DNA from: Acidobacteriota bacterium
GTDB taxonomy: Bacteria; Acidobacteriota; Terriglobia; Terriglobales; Acidobacteriaceae
Length of the DNA: 9,891 bases
Direction: 5' to 3'
Assembly: GCA_021819255.1 (NCBI GenBank)
Contig: JAKART010000050.1
Span: 1 to 9,891, forward strand
A model generated the notes under the pieces. It was not told the DNA's origin. It did not search any database and worked only from the letters and a program-made list of their open reading frames with translations. Below, piece by piece: positions 6,794 to 9,891 of the stretch; the first letter of the stretch is position 1; each line of letters opens with the position of its first letter. The position numbers and the translations under genes were made by a program.

Positions 6794-9556
6794 ATGAAAC
6801 CCCAGAGACTGGTCTACTCCCCCACCAGAAGTCGCAGGCTCAATGAGATGCTCGGCCTGATCGTTCTGGTCTCCGCCGGCTTGCTGCTGCTTGCCTTGGT
6901 GAGCTATAACCCGGCGGATCCCTCCTTGAACACGGTCGGGGGTGGCGCGGCCCACAGCGGGGTGCACAACTGGGCGGGGCTGGCGGGGTCCTATACCGCG
7001 GACCTGTTGCTGCAGACGCTGGGAGTCGCGATCTTCTTTGTTCCTCTGGCTCTGATTCGCATCGGGCTGGCCTGGATGCGATCCCTGGCGGTTGGATCCA
7101 CACGGCTGAAGCTGGCTGGCCTTGGGTTGTGGATGTTCTTTGCCCCTGCGCTGGTCGCCCTGCTGCCCGGACATCTCCTTTGGCGAGGCGCATTGCCCAT
7201 CTGCGGCGTCGAGGGCGCCATGCTCGCGGGAGTTCTCACTCATTTTGCCAACTTTCCCGGCGCCGTGGCCGTATGCGGCCTGATGGTGGCCCTCTCGCTT
7301 TACCTGACCACCAGCTTTCTGGTCGCCACGGCCGGAGCCTGGTTCTCTTCGCACTTTGGATTCGTGCGCAGCCTGGCGGAGCGTTACACCCGCTGGAGAA
7401 GCCGCAGACGGAGCGGCGGGCCGGAGGACTTCGACTCGGATTTCGCCTCCAAACGGGAGATCTCCGCCGCCAGGGCCCGCAAAGAGCAGGAGAACCGGCA
7501 AAAGAAGCTGCAGCAGAAGGCGGAGTCCGGCAGCTCGCTGCTTTCCAGCCTCTTTGCATGGTTTGGCCGCCGCCGCGCTTCCGGCGAGCCGGGCCTGGAG
7601 GAAATCTCTTCAGAGCCCGACGCCGGCCAGCGGGCGCCCTCGGTCTGGCAGTCGATTCCACGCACCATGGTGGATGAGGCTCCGGTTACCGGATTGCAAG
7701 TTGCCGCGGCGGCAGCAGCTCCGTTTGCGGAACAACTGGCCGCAGCCGCCGCCCCGCTGGGGAGCGCCGTCGAGCCCGGACTTCCGTTCCCCGTAAAAGC
7801 CGACCCGCCCCGGCGTGAGACCGAGGATGATGGCTGGCTGGACGCACCGGAACGGCGCACGCCTGCGCCGATTCTCTCCCGGTCGCCGGCGCCTGCTGCG
7901 CCCCCGCAGGCTCCGTCTTTGGCCTCGTCTTTGGCGCGGCCTTCGGCGGGCGGCCCCGCGGCCTCCCCGGCTCCTTCTCCGGCGCTGCCCCCGATGCCCT
8001 CCCCGATGGCCGACATCGCGGCCCAGAACATCGCCTTTGGGCAGCGCGCCGATGCCAACCTGATGGCCGTCGCCATCACCCCCAAGTCCGTGCGTGGCTA
8101 CAAGCTGCCCCCCAGCTCCCTGCTCTACCGCTCCGAAGAGCGTGCCGAGGTGCGCGAGAGCGAGCTGCGTGAGGAGGCCCGCACCCTGGTGGAGAAGTGC
8201 GCCGAGTTCGGGGTTGACGGCTGCGTGGAGCAGATCAATCCCGGGCCGGTGGTCACTACCTTTGAGTTTCGTCCCGATGCCGGCGTCAAGTACTCCCGCG
8301 TCACTGGCCTGGCCGACGACCTCTGCCTGGCCATGGCCGCCGAGTCCATCCTGATTGAACGGATGCCCGGCAAATCGACTGTCGGCATTCAGGTGCCCAA
8401 CCGCCAGCGCGAAACCATCTGGCTGCGCGAGGTGGTCGAGTGCGAGAGCTTTGCGCAGAGCAAGAGCAAGCTGGCCTTCGCCCTGGGCAAGGACATCAGC
8501 GGACGCATCGTCACCGGCGATCTGGCCAGCATGCCCCACATCCTGATCGCCGGCTCTACCGGCTCGGGCAAATCGGTGGCGATCAACGCCATGATCATGA
8601 GCGTGCTCTTCAAGTCCACTCCCGAGCAGGTGCGCATGATCCTGGTGGATCCCAAGCGGGTGGAACTGGGCATGTATGAAGGGATTCCCCACCTGTTTAC
8701 GCCCATCATTACAGAGGCCAAACTGGCCGCCAACGCGCTGCGCAATGCGGTGCGGGAGATGGAGCGCCGGCTCAAGCTGCTGGCTGCCAATCACGTGCGC
8801 AACATCGAGCAGTTTAACAAGCTCTTTGAGCACGGCAGCGAGTACCTCTTCGAGGACGTCAATCAGGAGCCGCTGCCGTACATCATGATCATCATCGACG
8901 AGCTGGCCGACCTGATGATGCTGGACCGGGCCAACGTGGAAGAGGCCATCACCCGGCTGGCGCAGATGGCGCGGGCCGTGGGCATCCACCTGGTGCTGGC
9001 CACGCAGCGCCCCTCCGTGGATGTGATCACCGGCCTGATCAAGGCCAACGTGCCCACCCGCATGAGCTTCCGCCTGGCCACCAAAGTGGATTCGCGAACC
9101 ATCATCGACTCCAACGGCGCCGAAAGCCTGCTGGGCCGCGGCGACATGCTCTTTCTCCCTCCCGGCACCTCCCGCCTGCAGCGCGTGCATGCTCCGTTTG
9201 TCACCGAAAAGGAGATTGCCGCCGTCACGGAGTTCTGGAAGGAACAAGGGGAGGCCGAGTACGTGCATGGCTTCCTGGAAGGCCCCAAGGAAGAGAAAAC
9301 TGCGGGAGAGTCGGCAGCGGCGGAGAGCGAGGAGGATGACGCGCTCTTTGACGACGCTGTGCGCCTGGTCTTCGAGTTTGGCAAGGCTTCCACCTCGCTT
9401 CTGCAACGCCGTCTGCGCATCGGCTACGGCCGCGCCGCGCATCTGATCGACATGATGGAGCGGGACGGATTGGTGGGGCCGGCGGAAGGCTCCAAGCCAC
9501 GCGAACTGCTGAAGCCCTCCAACTACTTCTCGGAGATGGATGCCCCGGTGCGATAG
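6794..9556 (+). CDS. ftsK: DNA translocase FtsK (FtsK/SpoIIIE family)
   Basis: A 920-residue septal DNA pump that moves chromosome ends across the closing division septum and, with XerCD at dif, resolves dimers. N-terminal membrane part: hydrophobic segments at about 20-37, 71-94, 107-129 and 155-183. A basic stretch follows (195-210), then a long linker (about 210-430) very rich in Ala and Pro. The motor starts near 436 (YKLPPSSLLY). Walker A is GSTGSGKS at 587-594; Walker B is IIIDE at 699-703, followed by LADLMM. The segments LVLATQRPSVDVITG and DSNGAESLLGRGDMLF are family hallmarks. The gamma winged-helix domain that reads KOPS sites is at about 848-906 (FGKASTSLLQRRLRIGYGRAAHLI). The length lies between SpoIIIE and E. 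coli FtsK. ATG 6794 is the first start after an in-frame TAG about 14 codons upstream; no clear Shine-Dalgarno is seen. The stop codon lies inside the terminal repeat of the foldback element. Confidence 0.97.
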   Translation: MKPQRLVYSPTRSRRLNEMLGLIVLVSAGLLLLALVSYNPADPSLNTVGGGAAHSGVHNWAGLAGSYTADLLLQTLGVAIFFVPLALIRIGLAWMRSLAVGSTRLKLAGLGLWMFFAPALVALLPGHLLWRGALPICGVEGAMLAGVLTHFANFPGAVAVCGLMVALSLYLTTSFLVATAGAWFSSHFGFVRSLAERYTRWRSRRRSGGPEDFDSDFASKREISAARARKEQENRQKKLQQKAESGSSLLSSLFAWFGRRRASGEPGLEEISSEPDAGQRAPSVWQSIPRTMVDEAPVTGLQVAAAAAAPFAEQLAAAAAPLGSAVEPGLPFPVKADPPRRETEDDGWLDAPERRTPAPILSRSPAPAAPPQAPSLASSLARPSAGGPAASPAPSPALPPMPSPMADIAAQNIAFGQRADANLMAVAITPKSVRGYKLPPSSLLYRSEERAEVRESELREEARTLVEKCAEFGVDGCVEQINPGPVVTTFEFRPDAGVKYSRVTGLADDLCLAMAAESILIERMPGKSTVGIQVPNRQRETIWLREVVECESFAQSKSKLAFALGKDISGRIVTGDLASMPHILIAGSTGSGKSVAINAMIMSVLFKSTPEQVRMILVDPKRVELGMYEGIPHLFTPIITEAKLAANALRNAVREMERRLKLLAANHVRNIEQFNKLFEHGSEYLFEDVNQEPLPYIMIIIDELADLMMLDRANVEEAITRLAQMARAVGIHLVLATQRPSVDVITGLIKANVPTRMSFRLATKVDSRTIIDSNGAESLLGRGDMLFLPPGTSRLQRVHAPFVTEKEIAAVTEFWKEQGEAEYVHGFLEGPKEEKTAGESAAAESEEDDALFDDAVRLVFEFGKASTSLLQRRLRIGYGRAAHLIDMMERDGLVGPAEGSKPRELLKPSNYFSEMDAPVR

Positions 9557-9669
9557 ACCATTTTCCCTGAAGGTGTAAGCAAGGGGAACGACTCCTGTGG
9601 GCGTTTTCCTCAATGAAAACGCCACTGAACGCCCGCTTCCGTACACCCATCATCAGGGAAAATGGTCTA
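9554..9669. mobile_element. 116-bp foldback element, MITE-like, at the end of ftsK
   Basis: Perfect 17-bp inverted repeats TAGACCATTTTCCCTGA (9554-9570) and its complement (9653-9669) bound the element. Inside, GGTGTA (9572-9577) pairs with TACACC (9642-9647), and GGCGTTTTC (9600-9608) pairs with GAAAACGCC (9615-9623) around a 6-base loop, so nearly the whole unit can fold into one long hairpin. If the outer TA at each end is the target duplication, the element proper is 9556-9667 with GACCATTTT... ends. That would fit TA-targeting transposases (IS630/Tc1-like), which is inference. It has no coding capacity. The ftsK TAG stop is formed by its first three bases. Confidence 0.72.
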
Positions 9670-9670
9670 G

Positions 9671-9891
9671 TACTACAGCGGTAACTAACCAGTTGCCCGG
9701 AAGGCTGAGGAGGGCCTAAGCTGTAGGTGCTCAGGCGTGTGTTCCGCAAGCCAGATGGAGAAGACGATCCGAAGATGGCGGGAGGAGTTGGTGCAGGTGC
9801 ACCAGCGATTGGGGGATCTGTTTCCGCGTTCGGAGGTGCGGGAGCGGAGTCTGTCGTATGTGGAAGGCTTGTTGAGCCATTGTGAGCGGAA
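9671..9891 (+). mobile_element. Left end of an IS701-like insertion sequence, partial
   Basis: The sequence starts one base after the foldback element and continues off the window with the transposase. CTAG at 9667-9670, the junction, fits the YTAR 4-bp target duplication that I recall for the IS701 family. The presumed terminal repeat begins TACTACAGCGGTAAC. The right end and the second copy of the duplication are outside the window, so the boundary is inferred. Confidence 0.55.
9755..9891 (+). CDS. N-terminus of IS701-like DDE transposase, 3' end outside window
   Basis: The first 45 codons are visible: WREELVQVHQRLGDLFPRSE followed by RSLSYVEGLLSHCER. This matches the conserved opening of IS701-family transposases (typically W-x-EL...[26 protein letters not shown]). 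The DDE catalytic residues lie beyond the window, so integrity cannot be judged. ATG 9755 is taken as the start; an in-frame GTG at 9737 is possible and an upstream TAA at 9686 bounds the frame. No good Shine-Dalgarno is seen, as is common for transposases kept at low expression. Confidence 0.78.
   Translation, partial: MEKTIRRWREELVQVHQRLGDLFPRSEVRERSLSYVEGLLSHCER

Noticed and set aside
7610..9646. A 678-codon open frame on the minus strand opposite ftsK
   Set aside because: It is antisense to the well-supported ftsK motor domain; its His/Gly/Arg-rich composition is typical of a shadow frame in GC-rich DNA and it shows no family motif.
9554..9669. Intrinsic terminator of ftsK
   Set aside because: The outer arms are 82 bp apart, the element begins inside the stop codon, and no T-run follows the right arm; perfect terminal repeats with flanking TA fit a mobile element better.

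Overview
The window looks like a chromosomal stretch of a GC-rich Gram-negative bacterium, most likely an Acidobacteriota member (Bryobacter/Solibacter or Terriglobia type). This is inferred from paired Tat-exported sulfatases, a relic of an Oar-like TonB-dependent receptor, and a threonine dehydratase / BacA-type UppP / FtsK gene order. No taxonomic marker gene is present, so the assignment is tentative.

Left part (1-4250, minus strand): an accessory, decaying region. Two exported formylglycine-type sulfatases of different subfamilies are read leftward: a choline-sulfatase-like one cut by the window edge (1-974) and a complete arylsulfatase-A-like one (1476-2945). About 500 bp without a recognisable gene separates them. 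Upstream of the second lie six copies of a 14-bp tandem repeat (3025-3108), then about 1.1 kb (3110-4250) that I read as the frameshifted, internally deleted wreck of an Oar-like TonB-dependent receptor. Sulfatases plus such a receptor suggest an old locus for uptake and desulfation of sulfated organic matter whose receptor has been lost.

Central and right part (4255-9556, plus strand): three intact housekeeping-type genes. These are a short ACT-less threonine/serine dehydratase (ilvA-like), undecaprenyl-diphosphatase (uppP) and the DNA translocase ftsK. They are not a tight operon: a 3' fragment of an amidohydrolase gene on the other strand sits between the dehydratase and uppP, and about 210 bp containing two stem-loops separates uppP from ftsK.

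Right edge (9554-9891): a nested insertion hotspot. A 116-bp foldback element with perfect 17-bp terminal inverted repeats, resembling a TA-flanked MITE, begins exactly at the ftsK stop codon. One base after it begins what looks like an IS701-like insertion sequence, whose transposase runs off the window.

I see no CRISPR array, no rRNA or tRNA, and no convincing new defence or biosynthetic system. The interesting content is genome-decay archaeology and the foldback element at the end of ftsK.
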